From NCBI GenBank assembly GCA_016342285.1, contig JAEINQ010000028.1:1-64000 (forward strand): 64,000 bases of DNA. Reading direction: 5' to 3'. A model generated the notes under the pieces. It saw only the letters and a program-made list of their open reading frames with translations. It searched no databases and was not told the origin of the DNA. This document shows positions 25,154-34,915 of this stretch, in pieces. A program made the translations under genes and the position numbers. This stretch comes from Desulfobacterales bacterium. GTDB lineage: Bacteria; Desulfobacterota; Desulfobacteria; Desulfobacterales; JAEINQ01. Every line of letters starts with the position of its first letter. Positions within the stretch are counted from its first letter, which is position 1.

Positions 25154-26608
25154 ATGAATTTTGATAATTCTTACGAGCGATTGGGTGAGGCCTTCCATGA
25201 AAAAAGACGGCCTGAACCGGTTCGAGACCCCCGGCTCTTTTTGTGGAATTCCCGCCTGGCTGAACGGCTGATGATTTCAAATGAATTGCGCCTTGATCCG
25301 GTTGTCCGGGCACAGGCGTTTTCGGGAAATTCTATGATTCCCGGCTCGGAACCGATCGCCACCGCCTATGCCGGACACCAGTTCGGCCACTTTGTGCCCC
25401 AGCTCGGAGACGGACGGGCCCATCTGCTCGGTGAGGTGAAGGACCGGTCCGGGCGGCGATGGGACATCCAGCTCAAAGGGTCCGGCCGCACCGCATTTTC
25501 CCGGGGGGGTGATGGGCGTTGCGCCCTGGGCCCGGCTGTCCGGGAATTTATCATGAGCGAGGCGATGAACGCGCTGGGCGTTCCAACGGCGCGGAGCCTG
25601 GCAGTGGTCACAACCGGAGAAACGGTGTTTCGCGAGAGGCCGTTGCCCGGGGCAGTGGTGACGCGGGTGGCCGCAAGCCATCTGCGTATCGGGACGTTCC
25701 AGTACTTTGCGGCCCGCAATGACCGTCAGGCGCTGAAGACACTCTGCGACTATACCATCGCGCGCCACTTTCCCGAGGTGGCCGACGAAGGAGAAAACCC
25801 CTATGTCCCGCTCATCGGCAAGGTCATCGAACGGCAGATCCGACTGGTCGTCGAGTGGATGCGGGTCGGTTTTATTCATGGCGTCATGAATACGGACAAC
25901 ACCGCCCTTTCCGGGGAAACCATCGACTATGGCCCTTGTGCCATGATGGGGACCTATGATCCTCAGACCGTTTACAGTTCCATCGATAAGACGGGTCGAT
26001 ATGCCTTTGGTAACCAGCCTGAGATTTTACATTGGAACATGGCACGATTCATTGAAACGCTGCTGCCGCTCATCCATGCGGACCAGAATAAAGCCGTCGA
26101 TCAGGTCGGGCCGGTCGTGGCAGCGTTTCCCGGCCAGTTTGAGCAAGCGTTCACGAAAATGATGGGAAAAAAGCTTGGCCTGACCCCGTTTAAGCCCGAG
26201 GATCGGGAACTGATCCGTTCTGTTCTGGACCGATTCAAGGAAAAGCGATTGGACTATACGGCCACCTTCGATCTGTTGACCCAATCCGTGCGGTCTGAAG
26301 CCGCAGCCTCTCAGATGAAAAGTGAACTGGGGCATTGTTTTGACCTTTGGCAACAACGATTGGGCGAGCAACACGCGGACGCCCATGAAATACAGGCAAT
26401 GATGCGACAACACAATCCGGTCGTCATTCCAAGGAACCATCATGTGGAACAGGTAATTCAAGACTGTGAGCAGACCGGCAAGGCAACGTCGGCTGAAAAA
26501 TTTCTCCAGGTCCTTCGCTCGCCTTATGAAGAGCTGGCACAAACATCCGGGTATCAAGACCTGCCCGGTGACGGTGATGAACATTACCAAACGTTCTGCG
26601 GGACCTGA
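25154..26608 (+). CDS. selO: SelO/YdiU protein adenylyltransferase
   Basis: 484 aa from the ATG at 25154 (GAAGGAC upstream), family length. The pseudokinase-fold AMPylase motifs are [66 protein letters not shown] (catalytic Asn/Asp) and DYGPCAMMG (the DFG equivalent). Known: transfers AMP to Ser/Thr/Tyr of proteins and is linked to redox stress. In many bacteria it has a C-terminal Cys pair; none is obvious here. Stands alone between repeats, GC-rich like the core genome. Confidence 0.9.
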   Translation: MNFDNSYERLGEAFHEKRRPEPVRDPRLFLWNSRLAERLMISNELRLDPVVRAQAFSGNSMIPGSEPIATAYAGHQFGHFVPQLGDGRAHLLGEVKDRSGRRWDIQLKGSGRTAFSRGGDGRCALGPAVREFIMSEAMNALGVPTARSLAVVTTGETVFRERPLPGAVVTRVAASHLRIGTFQYFAARNDRQALKTLCDYTIARHFPEVADEGENPYVPLIGKVIERQIRLVVEWMRVGFIHGVMNTDNTALSGETIDYGPCAMMGTYDPQTVYSSIDKTGRYAFGNQPEILHWNMARFIETLLPLIHADQNKAVDQVGPVVAAFPGQFEQAFTKMMGKKLGLTPFKPEDRELIRSVLDRFKEKRLDYTATFDLLTQSVRSEAAASQMKSELGHCFDLWQQRLGEQHADAHEIQAMMRQHNPVVIPRNHHVEQVIQDCEQTGKATSAEKFLQVLRSPYEELAQTSGYQDLPGDGDEHYQTFCGT

Positions 26609-26725
26609 AAGCTGATCCCACTGGAAAATATATTAAATCGCCGAGGCCCACAGCCATGTTGACACCGGGCGCAACATGGGAAATGCGGTCATCACCGTGA
26701 AACAGTGAAAAGGTATGGGGTATCT

Positions 26726-27544
26726 ATGAGTTTAAAAGATGAATTCAGAGAAATGGTCAAGGGATTGGCGGAAAAATTTGCGATTCCTGCGGTAGCCGAC
26801 GTTTTCTTCCCGCCATTTTACCAAGGCGGCCAGCCCAAAGAAGCCGAGTTTATGGCCATCGGTTTAAAAGGCGGGGCCACGGGCTTGAGCTATCTGCTGT
26901 TGCCCGATGAAGAGATGAACGAATACAAGGCCTTGGGGCCGGTAGATTTTGTGGGGAAAGATCCACTCCCGCTGGCGCTGGAATTCGGCAACGACGATCC
27001 GGTCAAAGAAATGATCAGTCTTGCGGCCATCAATGCCATTTGCCAGCATGTGATGCGAGAAACCCGTTTCCAAGTGGATTCGGCAGCCGATTCGCTGGGG
27101 ATGCTTTCGGTCTCCGCCGGTGACAAGGTCGGCATGGTCGGCCTGTTCTTCCCTTTGATCAAGACCGTTAAACAAACCGGCGCACAACTGGTGGTGGTTG
27201 AAAAAAATGAACGGTTGATCGAAAAATATCCGAATCTGCCCATCACCCTGGACCCGGCCGAATTGAGCCAATGCAATAAAGTCTTATGCACCAGCACGAC
27301 CATTTTGAACCATTCACTGGATGACATTCTCAAGCACTGCTTGCCCGATGCATTGGTCTCGGTCATCGGCCCTACAGCGGGATATTTTCCTGACCCGCTT
27401 TTTGCCCGGGGCGTCGATATTGTGGGTGGAAGAGTGGTCAAGGACGGTGACCTGTTGCTGAAGCTGATGGCCGAAGGGAAACGCTGGGGACATACCACCC
27501 AAAAGACATGTTTCCTGAAAAAGACTTACGCCGGCGTCATGTAG
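26726..27544 (+). CDS. DUF364-type putative heavy-metal chelation protein
   Basis: 272 aa from the ATG at 26726; GTG at 26705 is a weaker alternative. The central part shows AINAICQHVMRETRF, VGMVGLFFPLIKTVKQTGAQ, EKNERLIEK, CTSTTILNHSLDDIL and VIGPTAGYFPDPLFARGVDI, the layout of the DUF364 Rossmann-like domain. Family role is uncertain (metal chelation is a prediction from structure). Close spacing to selO (117 bp) but no shared promoter evidence. Confidence 0.7.
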   Translation: MSLKDEFREMVKGLAEKFAIPAVADVFFPPFYQGGQPKEAEFMAIGLKGGATGLSYLLLPDEEMNEYKALGPVDFVGKDPLPLALEFGNDDPVKEMISLAAINAICQHVMRETRFQVDSAADSLGMLSVSAGDKVGMVGLFFPLIKTVKQTGAQLVVVEKNERLIEKYPNLPITLDPAELSQCNKVLCTSTTILNHSLDDILKHCLPDALVSVIGPTAGYFPDPLFARGVDIVGGRVVKDGDLLLKLMAEGKRWGHTTQKTCFLKKTYAGVM

Positions 27545-27585
27545 CGGCCGTCCGGTTCTTCTCACACCGCTGCATCAAGTTCCGC

Positions 27586-27748
27586 TCAATGATTGCCATG
27601 CCAGTTTTCTACCTGCAGGCCCTCAAAGCATTCGAAATCGGATACATTTCGGGTCACCACGACAAGCCCGTTGACAAAAGCGATGGCTGCAATCTGGCCG
27701 TCGACAAAGGACGGTGTCTTGACCATGGAAGATAAGGATGCCCGCTTC
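27586..27748 (-). pseudogene. VapC toxin C-terminal fragment 2
   Basis: About 53 codons of a PIN toxin end (KRASLSSMVKTPSFVDGQIA, AIAFVNGLVVVTRNVSDF, then NWHGNH and stop). It is related to but distinct from the 22586 gene. No N-terminal half is present. It lies just after DUF364. Confidence 0.8.
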
Positions 27749-28104
27749 GCTCAAGGCGCCAAGAACGCAAAGAAATTCTTTTTACGGAATCGGGTCCTGT
27801 ACTGGCCAAAACCCGGCCACTACAGGCTGCGATTCCGTAAAAGTGGCGATCCCTGACGGGAGAAATGACGGGCTTCGGGGCTTCCGATACCGCACCAGGT
27901 CTGGTGAGGCCTATCACCTGCCCGAAGGGCATAGCACCATTTGTTCGGCCGGAGCGCCTACGCCGATTTTTCGTAGGTGATCGGCCGAATAAATAATCCG
28001 TGTAATCCGCGTCACCTGTCGGGCATAGCCGAAGGCGACGCCTGATCCGTGCCAGAAAACTTTGCGATCTTTGCGGCTTCGCTATGAAAAAAAACCAATA
28101 AAAA
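27749..28104. other. Non-coding stretch with inverted repeats
   Basis: Contains TTTTACGGAATCG (about 27779) mirrored by CGATTCCGTAAAA (about 27830), and ATTTGTTCGGCCG mirrored by CGGCCGAATAAAT (about 27938-27995). No coding sequence supported. Confidence 0.5.
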
Positions 28105-28128
28105 AATCCCCCGGTAAGCGGGGGATTT
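28105..28128 (-). terminator. Rho-independent terminator of the liv operon
   Basis: On the minus strand AAATCCCCCG-CTTA-CCGGGGGATTTTTTT: a 9-bp GC stem followed by seven T. It lies 32 bp after the livF stop. Confidence 0.9.
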
Positions 28129-28160
28129 AAGATTCGACGTCGATGATGCGAAATGGCGGG

Positions 28161-28883
28161 TTACTCGCCCAGATAGGCCTTTCGAATCTCGGGATTGTGG
28201 AGCAGGGCGTCGGCCTCGTCCTCCAGGGTGATGGTACCGGTCTCGAGCACGTAGCCGCGGCTGGCCGCCTGAAGGGCCAGGTTAGCGTTTTGCTCGACCA
28301 GTAAAATGGTGGTTCCCTTTTCTTTGTTGATGTCGGCGATAATATCGAAAATCTGCTGCACGATCATGGGGGCCAGACCCAGGGACGGTTCGTCCAGGAG
28401 CAGTAGTTTGGGCCGGCTCATGAGGGCCCGGCCGATAGCCAGCATCTGCTGCTCGCCGCCGGACAGGGTGCCGCCCTGCTGTTTGCGCCGCTCCTTCAGG
28501 ATATCGAAGAGGTTGAAAACGAGCTCTTTGTCCTGGTCGATCCCCTGGCGGTCCTTTCGGTAAAAGGCGCCCAGTTCGAGGTTTTCTTCCACGGTAAGCC
28601 GGGGGAAGATCCGGCGTCCCTCGGGCACCTGGCAAAGTCCCATGGGGGGGAGTACTTCGGCGGGCCGGCCGGTGATGGATTCACCCTTGTAGAAAACCTC
28701 GCCGCTGTCGATGGGAATCACACCGCAGGTCGCCATGAGGGTGGTCGACTTTCCGGCGCCGTTGGCCCCGATCATGGCCACGATCTCGCCGGCAAAAACT
28801 TTCAGGGATATCCCTTTAAGCGCCTTGATCCGGCCATAACTCGAGCAGACATTTCTCAGTTCAAGAATCGGTTCCGCGGACAT
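28161..28883 (-). CDS. livF: Branched-chain amino acid ABC transporter ATPase LivF
   Basis: 240 aa. Walker A is GANGAGKSTTLMA, the signature is TLSGGEQQMLAIGRAL, and Walker B is LLLLDEPSLGLAP, with the H-loop region replaced in LivF style by LLVEQNANLALQAA. Short LivF type without a C-terminal extension. Last gene of livG-livJ-livH-livM-livF, 7 bp after livM. Cytoplasmic ATPase that powers uptake with LivG. Substrate could be leucine/isoleucine/valine or another amino or organic acid; the family does not decide this. Confidence 0.95.
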   Translation of the reverse strand: MSAEPILELRNVCSSYGRIKALKGISLKVFAGEIVAMIGANGAGKSTTLMATCGVIPIDSGEVFYKGESITGRPAEVLPPMGLCQVPEGRRIFPRLTVEENLELGAFYRKDRQGIDQDKELVFNLFDILKERRKQQGGTLSGGEQQMLAIGRALMSRPKLLLLDEPSLGLAPMIVQQIFDIIADINKEKGTTILLVEQNANLALQAASRGYVLETGTITLEDEADALLHNPEIRKAYLGE

Positions 28884-28890
28884 GAATCGT

Positions 28891-30117
28891 TTAGCCCTCC
28901 CTATCTTCGGATCGCATTCCCACGCGTTTGGCCGGAATCAGCCCTGCGGGTCTAAACAGCATCATGATGACCATGGCCGCGCCGAAAGCCAGCATGCGGT
29001 AGAGTTCGAATTCCCGGAAGACCTCCGGCAAAATGATCAGGGCCGCCGCACCCAGAATGATTCCCGGAATGGACCCCATGCCGCCCAGAACCACCATGGA
29101 TAGGACCATGGCCGATTCAAGGAAAGTAAAACTCTCCGGGCTGACAAAGCGCATGCGCGCCGAAAAGAAAGCGCCGGCAAACCCGGCAAAGGTCGCCCCC
29201 ATGGCATAGGCGAGAAGCTTGAGCAAAAAAGTGTTGACCCCCATCAATTCGGCCGCGGTTTCATCTTCGCGGATCGATTCCCAGGCCCGGCCGATGCGGG
29301 AAAAATTCAGCCGGTGCACCGCAATGATGGTCACAATGGCCAGGCCCAGAGCGATGTAATAGAGATAATAGAGCTTTTTGAGGTAAAAGAGCTCGAAGCT
29401 CAGCCCGCCGTCAAAATGGGGAATATAGATGCTGGGAACCTTCACCCCCAAAATGCCGTTGGGTCCGTTGGTCAGATCCATCCAGTTGTTTAAAATGATG
29501 CGGACGATCTCCCCGAACCCCAGGGTGACGATGGCCAGGTAGTCGCCGCGCATGCGCAAGGTAGGATACCCGATGATGCAACCGGCGATACAGGCCATGG
29601 AGCCGGCCGCCGGCAGGCAGAGCCAGAAGGACATACCGTAGTTGACGTTGAGCAGGGCATAGGTGTAGGCGCCCACGCCGTAAAAGGCGATATAGCCCAG
29701 GTCCAGCATGCCGGCCAGGCCGATGACGATGTTCAGGCCAAGCCCCAGACAGATATAGATCAGCACGTTGATGGCCACATCCTGGGCATACCGGCTGGTA
29801 TAAATGGGAAAGAAGCAGGCCCCGGCCAGGGCGATCAGGATCCAGACCCAGACGGGAACGGCCCCGGCAGCCGACTTTACCGTGCCGGTGATTCCGGACA
29901 GGGGATCGGAAACCGTTTTCAGCACGCCGGCTTTGTTCATGGTGTGGATCAGCAGGCAGATCAGCGATACCGCGAAGATATAGCCCCAGACGGTAAACGT
30001 CTCCGTAAAAGAGAGGGTCCCGTCCTTGTGAATGCCCAGCAGGGGCCACAGCAGGCCCAGCAGCCAGAGCATGCCGATGCTGTAGGTTTTCCAAGTCTTT
30101 TTAAACTCTTGTATCAT
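28891..30117 (-). CDS. livM: Branched-chain amino acid ABC transporter permease LivM
   Basis: 408 aa from the ATG at 30117 (MIQEFKKTW); the frame extends upstream inside livH but the overlap start fits coupling. Multiple hydrophobic helices, with the LivM motifs LNIVIGLAGMLDLGYIAFYG, YLAIVTLGFGEIVRIILNNW and the EAA-like ESIREDETAAELMGVN. The C-terminal part is VVLGGMGSIPGIILGA. Forms the inner-membrane channel with LivH. Overlaps the livH stop by 17 bp. Confidence 0.95.
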   Translation of the reverse strand: MIQEFKKTWKTYSIGMLWLLGLLWPLLGIHKDGTLSFTETFTVWGYIFAVSLICLLIHTMNKAGVLKTVSDPLSGITGTVKSAAGAVPVWVWILIALAGACFFPIYTSRYAQDVAINVLIYICLGLGLNIVIGLAGMLDLGYIAFYGVGAYTYALLNVNYGMSFWLCLPAAGSMACIAGCIIGYPTLRMRGDYLAIVTLGFGEIVRIILNNWMDLTNGPNGILGVKVPSIYIPHFDGGLSFELFYLKKLYYLYYIALGLAIVTIIAVHRLNFSRIGRAWESIREDETAAELMGVNTFLLKLLAYAMGATFAGFAGAFFSARMRFVSPESFTFLESAMVLSMVVLGGMGSIPGIILGAAALIILPEVFREFELYRMLAFGAAMVIMMLFRPAGLIPAKRVGMRSEDREG

Positions 30118-31015
30118 CGATATTCTCGCCCATGATGCCGGTCGGCTTGAAGTAAAGCACGGCGATGAGAATGATAAATGCAAAGACGTCCTTGTACTGA
30201 CCGGAGATATATCCCGCCCCGAAGACCTCCACCAAACCGATGATGAGTCCGCCGAGCATGGCCCCGGTGATGTTTCCGATGCCGCCTAGTACGGCCGCGG
30301 CAAAGGCCTTGATGCCCGGAACGAATCCCATGTCGTAGCGGACCGACCCGTAGTAGAGGCCCACCATGATGCCCGCGGCAGCGGCCAGGCCGGCCCCGAT
30401 GGCAAAGGTCAGGGAGATGATCCGGTTGCTGCTGATGGCCACCAGGGAGGTCATGACCTTGTCCTGGGCCGTGGCCCGCATGGCCATGCCGATGCGGGTC
30501 TTGAAGACCAGGAGGTTTAAGATGATCAGCAGGAAGATCGTCATCCCAACGATCATCATCTGCAGGTAACCGATGGTGATCATGCCGCCGAATTCGAGGC
30601 CGCCCTGAAACATCTCTCCGGGATAGGGCTTGTCAAAGACCCCCTGGGTCAGCATGAGCCCGTTGGAGAGAAAGATCGACATGCCCAGGGCCGAGAGCAG
30701 CACGGCCAATCGGGATTGCCCCCGCAACGGTTTGTAGGCCACCTTTTCAACACCCATGGCCAAAAAGGCACAATAGGCCATGGTGAGGACAAACGATCCG
30801 GCCAGGCAGAGAAAAGGGTGGGTCTGCATGTAGCCCAGACCGGCAAAATAGCCCAGAACGATAACCCCCACATAACCGCCGGCGGCAAAAAACTCACCGT
30901 GGGCAAAATTGATGAGCTGGATCACCCCGTAGACCATGGTGTACCCAAGGGCAATCAGGGCGTAGAGGCCGCCGAGAGTCAGTCCGTTGATCAATTGCTG
31001 AATAAAATATTCCAT
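30101..31015 (-). CDS. livH: Branched-chain amino acid ABC transporter permease LivH
   Basis: 304 aa. MEYFIQQLINGLTLGGLYAL is the classic LivH N-terminus. ALGYTMVYGVIQLINFAHGE, ATAQDKVMTSLVAISSNRII (cytoplasmic coupling loop) and AAVLGGIGNITGAMLGG follow. About eight membrane helices. Separated from livJ by 85 bp containing a GC-rich hairpin. Confidence 0.95.
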   Translation of the reverse strand: MEYFIQQLINGLTLGGLYALIALGYTMVYGVIQLINFAHGEFFAAGGYVGVIVLGYFAGLGYMQTHPFLCLAGSFVLTMAYCAFLAMGVEKVAYKPLRGQSRLAVLLSALGMSIFLSNGLMLTQGVFDKPYPGEMFQGGLEFGGMITIGYLQMMIVGMTIFLLIILNLLVFKTRIGMAMRATAQDKVMTSLVAISSNRIISLTFAIGAGLAAAAGIMVGLYYGSVRYDMGFVPGIKAFAAAVLGGIGNITGAMLGGLIIGLVEVFGAGYISGQYKDVFAFIILIAVLYFKPTGIMGENIDDTRV

Positions 31016-31042
31016 ATTTTTTCCACGGCCCTGAATACAAAA

Positions 31043-31084
31043 GAGGCAACAGCGCCCCGGCGGTTAAATGCCGGGGGCTGCCTC
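31043..31084 (-). terminator. Intercistronic hairpin between livJ and livH
   Basis: GAGGCA...CCCCGGC and GCCGGGG...TGCCTC form a GC-rich stem of 7 core plus 5 outer pairs. On the minus strand there is no long T run. It probably acts as a partial terminator or RNA-stabilising structure, so that the binding protein is made in excess of the permeases. Confidence 0.6.
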
Positions 31085-31100
31085 CGTGACGGTCAGTTGT

Positions 31101-32237
31101 TTATTTCAATATACCCATTTCCGGAGTCCAGTAAGGCACGTATTCGCCGCCCGTGATCTTGTAGGCGATATAAGAGGAGCCCGAGTCTCCGTTGGCCCGG
31201 AATTTCATGTGCTTGGAAGCGCCCTGGTAATCCAGCTTCAAGAGTTCGGCCTTGACCTTGGCCGGATCCGTGGATTTGGCGTTCTTGATGGCGGTCAAAA
31301 GAGCGATGGCCGCGTCGTAGGCATAGGTCCCGTAGGCGCCGACTTCGCCGTATTTGGCGGTGAAACGCTTTTCATAGTTCTTGTAGGCCGGGGTGGACTT
31401 GTCGGTGTAGCCGTAGGTGACATAGATCCCTTCGGCGGCCTCCTTGGCGACCTTGACGAAATTGGGATGGTACATGGCATCCTGGGAAACGATGGTCGAT
31501 TTCAGGGCCTGACGCTGGGCCTGAATCGCCATGAGGCTGCCTGAGGCATGGTTCTGCAGGGACATGTAGAGGATGTCCGGATTGGATCGTTTTACCATGG
31601 TCAGCACGGCGGAAAAGTCCTTGTCGCCCTGGTTCACGTGGTCGCGGCCCACCACCTTGATGCCCATGGCCTTGCAGCTTTTCTCCACGCCGTCGGCCAG
31701 CCCCTGGGAATAGGTGGTCTTGTCATCGACGATGAAGATGGTCTTGGCATTGAGGGCCTTTTTCATGAAGGTCACCGCAGCCGGTGCCTGGTCGTCGTCA
31801 CGGCCGCAGACGCGGAACATGTACTTTAAGCCGCGATCGGTTACCTGTTCATTGGTCGAGGCCGGGGTGAGCATGATGATGTCTTCCTCGGCCAGGGTCT
31901 CCGAGGCCGGAATGGTGGAAGAAGAGCAGTAGGCGCCCACAACCCCCACGACTTCCAGGTTGATCAGCTTGTTGGCGGCGGCGACGGCCTGTTTGGGGTC
32001 GCATGCCGTATCCTGGGGGAAGAGTTCGATCTTGTCGTATCCGGCAACGCCGCCCTGCTCCTCAATGACTTCGATGGCGGTCAGCACGCCGTTCTTGATG
32101 TCGTTGCCGTCTGCGGCATAGGGACCGGTCAGCGGCCCCATGGATCCGATCTTCAGGGTCTTGGCCGATGCGCCGCATACCAGGAACGGAACCAGGATTA
32201 AACCCATCACCAACGTCTGAAACAGCTTTCTTCTCAT
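31101..32237 (-). CDS. livJ: Branched-chain amino acid ABC transporter substrate-binding protein
   Basis: 378 aa from the ATG at 32237 (AAGGAGGAAAGAG upstream). Signal peptide MRRKLFQTLVMGLILVPFLV with cleavage after ASA. The mature part is a Peripla_BP_6 fold: LKIGSMGPLTGPYAADGNDI, VGVVGAYCSSSTIPAS, TPASTNEQVTDRG, FIVDDKTTYSQGLADG, YDAAIALLTAI. The Ser/Thr cluster SSSTIPAS is the amino-acid carboxylate/ammonium site of the family. Sits between livG and livH, unlike the usual position at an operon end. Confidence 0.9.
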   Translation of the reverse strand: MRRKLFQTLVMGLILVPFLVCGASAKTLKIGSMGPLTGPYAADGNDIKNGVLTAIEVIEEQGGVAGYDKIELFPQDTACDPKQAVAAANKLINLEVVGVVGAYCSSSTIPASETLAEEDIIMLTPASTNEQVTDRGLKYMFRVCGRDDDQAPAAVTFMKKALNAKTIFIVDDKTTYSQGLADGVEKSCKAMGIKVVGRDHVNQGDKDFSAVLTMVKRSNPDILYMSLQNHASGSLMAIQAQRQALKSTIVSQDAMYHPNFVKVAKEAAEGIYVTYGYTDKSTPAYKNYEKRFTAKYGEVGAYGTYAYDAAIALLTAIKNAKSTDPAKVKAELLKLDYQGASKHMKFRANGDSGSSYIAYKITGGEYVPYWTPEMGILK

Positions 32238-32253
32238 CTCTTTCCTCCTTGCG

Positions 32254-33030
32254 TTATTTGGTTGGCTTTTTGGCCGGTTGCCCAAGGTAGGCTTCAATGA
32301 CCTTGGGATTGTTCTGAATCTCTTCCGGACCGCCTTCGGCAATTTTCTCCCCGTGATCCACGCACACGATCCGGCTGCACACCCCCATGACCACCTTCAT
32401 ATCGTGCTCCACCAGCAGCACGTCGATGCCCAGATCGGAGATCCGGGAAATATCCCTCATCAGGGCCGCACTTTCGGCCGGATTCATTCCGGCGGCAGGC
32501 TCGTCGAGAAGCAGCACCCTGGGGTTAGAGGCCAGGGCCCGGGCGATTTCAAGGCGCCGCTGCAACCCATAGGGAAGGTTCGATGCCACCGTGTCGGCAT
32601 AATCCGAAACCCCCATGAAGGCCAGGGCTTCCCGGGCCTTATCCTGAATCTGGGCCTCTTCGTGTTTCTGGGACCGGGTCCTGAAGATGGCACCGACCAC
32701 GCCTTTTTTCGAGCGGCAATGCCGGGCCACCATGGCATTCTCGATAGCCGTCATATTTGAAAAGAGCCGGATGTTCTGAAAGGTCCTGGCCACCCCGAAG
32801 GAAACGATCTGGTGGGGCCTTTTCCCGAGGATGCTCGTCCCCTCAAAGCGCACATCTCCCGCCGAGGCCTGGTAGACACCGGTCAGGACATTAAACACCG
32901 TGGTCTTTCCGGCCCCATTGGGACCGATGAGCCCGAGGATTTCACCGGCATTGATGGAAAAACTCAGGTCTGAAAGGGCAACCAGCCCCCCGAACTTCAC
33001 GGTAATGTTCTTTAGTTCTAACGTTGCCAT
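32254..33030 (-). CDS. livG: Branched-chain amino acid ABC transporter ATPase LivG
   Basis: 258 aa. Walker A is [16 protein letters not shown], the Q-loop segment [12 protein letters not shown] is typical for LivG, the signature-like part is [16 protein letters not shown], Walker B is [13 protein letters not shown], and [11 protein letters not shown] holds the H-loop. The C-terminal [13 protein letters not shown] is the LivG tail. 42 bp behind the GntR regulator and 16 bp before livJ. Confidence 0.95.
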   Translation of the reverse strand: MATLELKNITVKFGGLVALSDLSFSINAGEILGLIGPNGAGKTTVFNVLTGVYQASAGDVRFEGTSILGKRPHQIVSFGVARTFQNIRLFSNMTAIENAMVARHCRSKKGVVGAIFRTRSQKHEEAQIQDKAREALAFMGVSDYADTVASNLPYGLQRRLEIARALASNPRVLLLDEPAAGMNPAESAALMRDISRISDLGIDVLLVEHDMKVVMGVCSRIVCVDHGEKIAEGGPEEIQNNPKVIEAYLGQPAKKPTK

Positions 33031-33072
33031 AGTGACCTGTTATTCAATTGGCAGTTGGAATCCACGCCCTCA

Positions 33073-33810
33073 TCATCCCTTTTCATGCTCCATCATATAG
33101 CCGTTGAAACGGCGGACGTGCCGCTGGGCAAAAATTCGTGCCTCGGTGGCTTCTCCCCGCCCGATGGCATCAACAATGTCGCAAAGGTCCTGGAAATTCT
33201 CGTTGAGTCGCTTTTCGTCAGCCGGCAGGAACTGGTCGTAATATCGCTGGATGTTGTCGTGAACGACCTGGTGAACCATGATGTACATGGGATTGCCGGT
33301 GATGGTGGCCAGGGCCTGATGAACTTTTTTGTCCACGGACAAAAATGCATCCCACTGGCCGGCCCCGCCGTCGACATGGATCCTGGCTTCGGCCAGAAGG
33401 GACTTGAGCAGATCCAGGTCTTTCTTTTGGGCCCGCAGGGCTGCGATGGCCGCAACGGCGCCTTCCACCCCTTCACGGAATTCGGCCAGATGGATCAGGG
33501 GAATCTGCTGGAAACGGACAATCAGGGCGAGATTGTCAGCAAACTGGTCGACCATGGCGGATTTGACCACGGCCCCGCCGCTGACCCCCAGTTTGATCTC
33601 GATGAGCCCTTTTTGTTCCAGGATGCGTAAGGCTTCACGCAAGGTTCCGCGGCTGGTCTTAAAGGTTTCTTTCAGTTCCCGTTCCGGGGGGAGCATATCG
33701 CCGGTCTTCAGATCGCCCCGAAGGATGGCGTTCTGAATCTGCTCCACCACGTCCTGAAAAATCCGCCCCTGCTTGGCCTCTTTGAACAACTGGCGTGCTC
33801 CTGAAATCAT
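33073..33810 (-). CDS. GntR/FadR-family transcriptional regulator
   Basis: 245 aa. The N-terminal winged helix shows [20 protein letters not shown] and [13 protein letters not shown]. The C-terminal FCD ligand domain (about 95-235) has metal-site-like residues in [10 protein letters not shown]..., [13 protein letters not shown] and the late [12 protein letters not shown]. It lies directly upstream of livG on the same strand and probably controls the operon and itself, with the transported compound or a derived acid as effector. FadR subfamily members usually sense carboxylates. Confidence 0.85.
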   Translation of the reverse strand: MISGARQLFKEAKQGRIFQDVVEQIQNAILRGDLKTGDMLPPERELKETFKTSRGTLREALRILEQKGLIEIKLGVSGGAVVKSAMVDQFADNLALIVRFQQIPLIHLAEFREGVEGAVAAIAALRAQKKDLDLLKSLLAEARIHVDGGAGQWDAFLSVDKKVHQALATITGNPMYIMVHQVVHDNIQRYYDQFLPADEKRLNENFQDLCDIVDAIGRGEATEARIFAQRHVRRFNGYMMEHEKG

Positions 33811-34174
33811 GCCGCACCTGTGGATGCACCAGTGTGCCGTCGCGGTGCCGTGCGGCTATTCTAAAATGGTTCGACCTTTTCTACGGGCTCCTTAATTTGA
33901 TGTCAAGCAAAATGTTACGGATACATTAACGAATAAACATACTTCATTAAATGCGATGTGCTTTGAAAGCGCGAAAATTGCAGGCTTGTTGCGTTTCCAC
34001 GCAATGGCTGTGCCAAGCGTTCAAAACGCTTGCCGCCGATATGACAATATCCTGAAATCAATTTGAAATTTAAAAGGTTGGAAGACTAACGAGGCACCGG
34101 CGGGTTTGGACGAATCAAAGAAAAGGATACAATTATCAAAACTTTATTCCGGTTTATTTCATTTCCGTCATCGG
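33811..34174. promoter_or_regulatory. Promoter region of gntR-liv; possible GntR operator at 33867
   Basis: Leader of the gntR-liv operon. TGGTTCGACCT (33867-33877) matches the FadR-subfamily half-symmetric pattern TNGTNNNACNA in all but the last base and lies 57 bp before the regulator start. The rest (33900-34170) is AT-rich, with no gene. Confidence 0.35.
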
Positions 34175-34513
34175 TTACATTTTCCGGCTTCGGTAGAACC
34201 GCACCCGCACCGGCTCCATGGTGGCGAGCCCTTCTTCGATGGCCGAATCGATGGTGTTCAGGAAGGCTTCGAGCTTATCGGTATCGTCAATCATCTCGAC
34301 GATTACCGGCATGTCATCACTGAGCCTTAAGATCTTGGCCGTGTGGATCAGGCTGTGGCGGCCGAAACTGGCCGTTCCCCGCAGCACCGTGGCACCGGCC
34401 AGGCCGTGCTCGCGTGCTTTGACCAGCAGCCACTGGTAGAGGGGCTGACCGCTTCGGCGATCACTTTCGTTGATGTATATCCGCAGCCGGCTGGATTTTT
34501 CGGGCAAGAACAT
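34175..34513 (-). CDS. DUF190 family protein
   Basis: 112 aa, PII-like fold family. SRLRIYINESDRRSGQPLYQ, REHGLAGATVLRGTASFGRH and MPVIVEMIDDTDKLEAFL are its hallmarks. Nearly always next to fluC (crcB), as here, 3 bp downstream. Probably a nucleotide- or metal-binding regulator of fluoride export; its function is not established. Confidence 0.9.
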   Translation of the reverse strand: MFLPEKSSRLRIYINESDRRSGQPLYQWLLVKAREHGLAGATVLRGTASFGRHSLIHTAKILRLSDDMPVIVEMIDDTDKLEAFLNTIDSAIEEGLATMEPVRVRFYRSRKM

Positions 34514-34516
34514 GAG

Positions 34517-34915
34517 CTACCTCCACAACTGCCAGGCCATCACGTGGCCGAGCCAGACCGCACCGAGACCGACAACCAGATGGAGGCCGACATAGGCCAG
34601 GGCCGCGACGGTTTCGCCGTCCTGCAACAGGGAGAAGGTTTCGTTGCCGAAAGTGGAAAAAGTGGTAAACGATCCCAGAACACCGATGAAGATAAAGAGG
34701 CGCAATTCCGGCGAAAACACCCCCCTGGAGGCGACCATCTGGGCCAGAATCCCGATGATCAGACATCCCAGCACATTGACGGCCAGGGTGCCGTAAGGAA
34801 AACCGATGCTTCTTGTGGCGGCCTGGACCAGGCCGCTGATCCCGTATCGCAACATGGCGCCGATAAAACCTCCGGCTCCGACCAGCAGCACTTTCCCCAC
34901 AGCGACATCACCCAA
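34517..34915 (-). CDS. fluC: Fluoride ion exporter FluC (CrcB)
   Basis: 132 aa, four TM helices. GAGGFIGAMLRYGIS, GTLAVNVLGCLIIGIL (pore Asn) and GVLGSFTTFSTFGNE (Na+ and Phe-box residues) are all intact. Works as a dual-topology dimer to expel F-. Operon with DUF190. I looked for the fluoride riboswitch core upstream (34916-35100) and did not find it. Confidence 0.95.
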   Translation of the reverse strand: MGDVAVGKVLLVGAGGFIGAMLRYGISGLVQAATRSIGFPYGTLAVNVLGCLIIGILAQMVASRGVFSPELRLFIFIGVLGSFTTFSTFGNETFSLLQDGETVAALAYVGLHLVVGLGAVWLGHVMAWQLWR

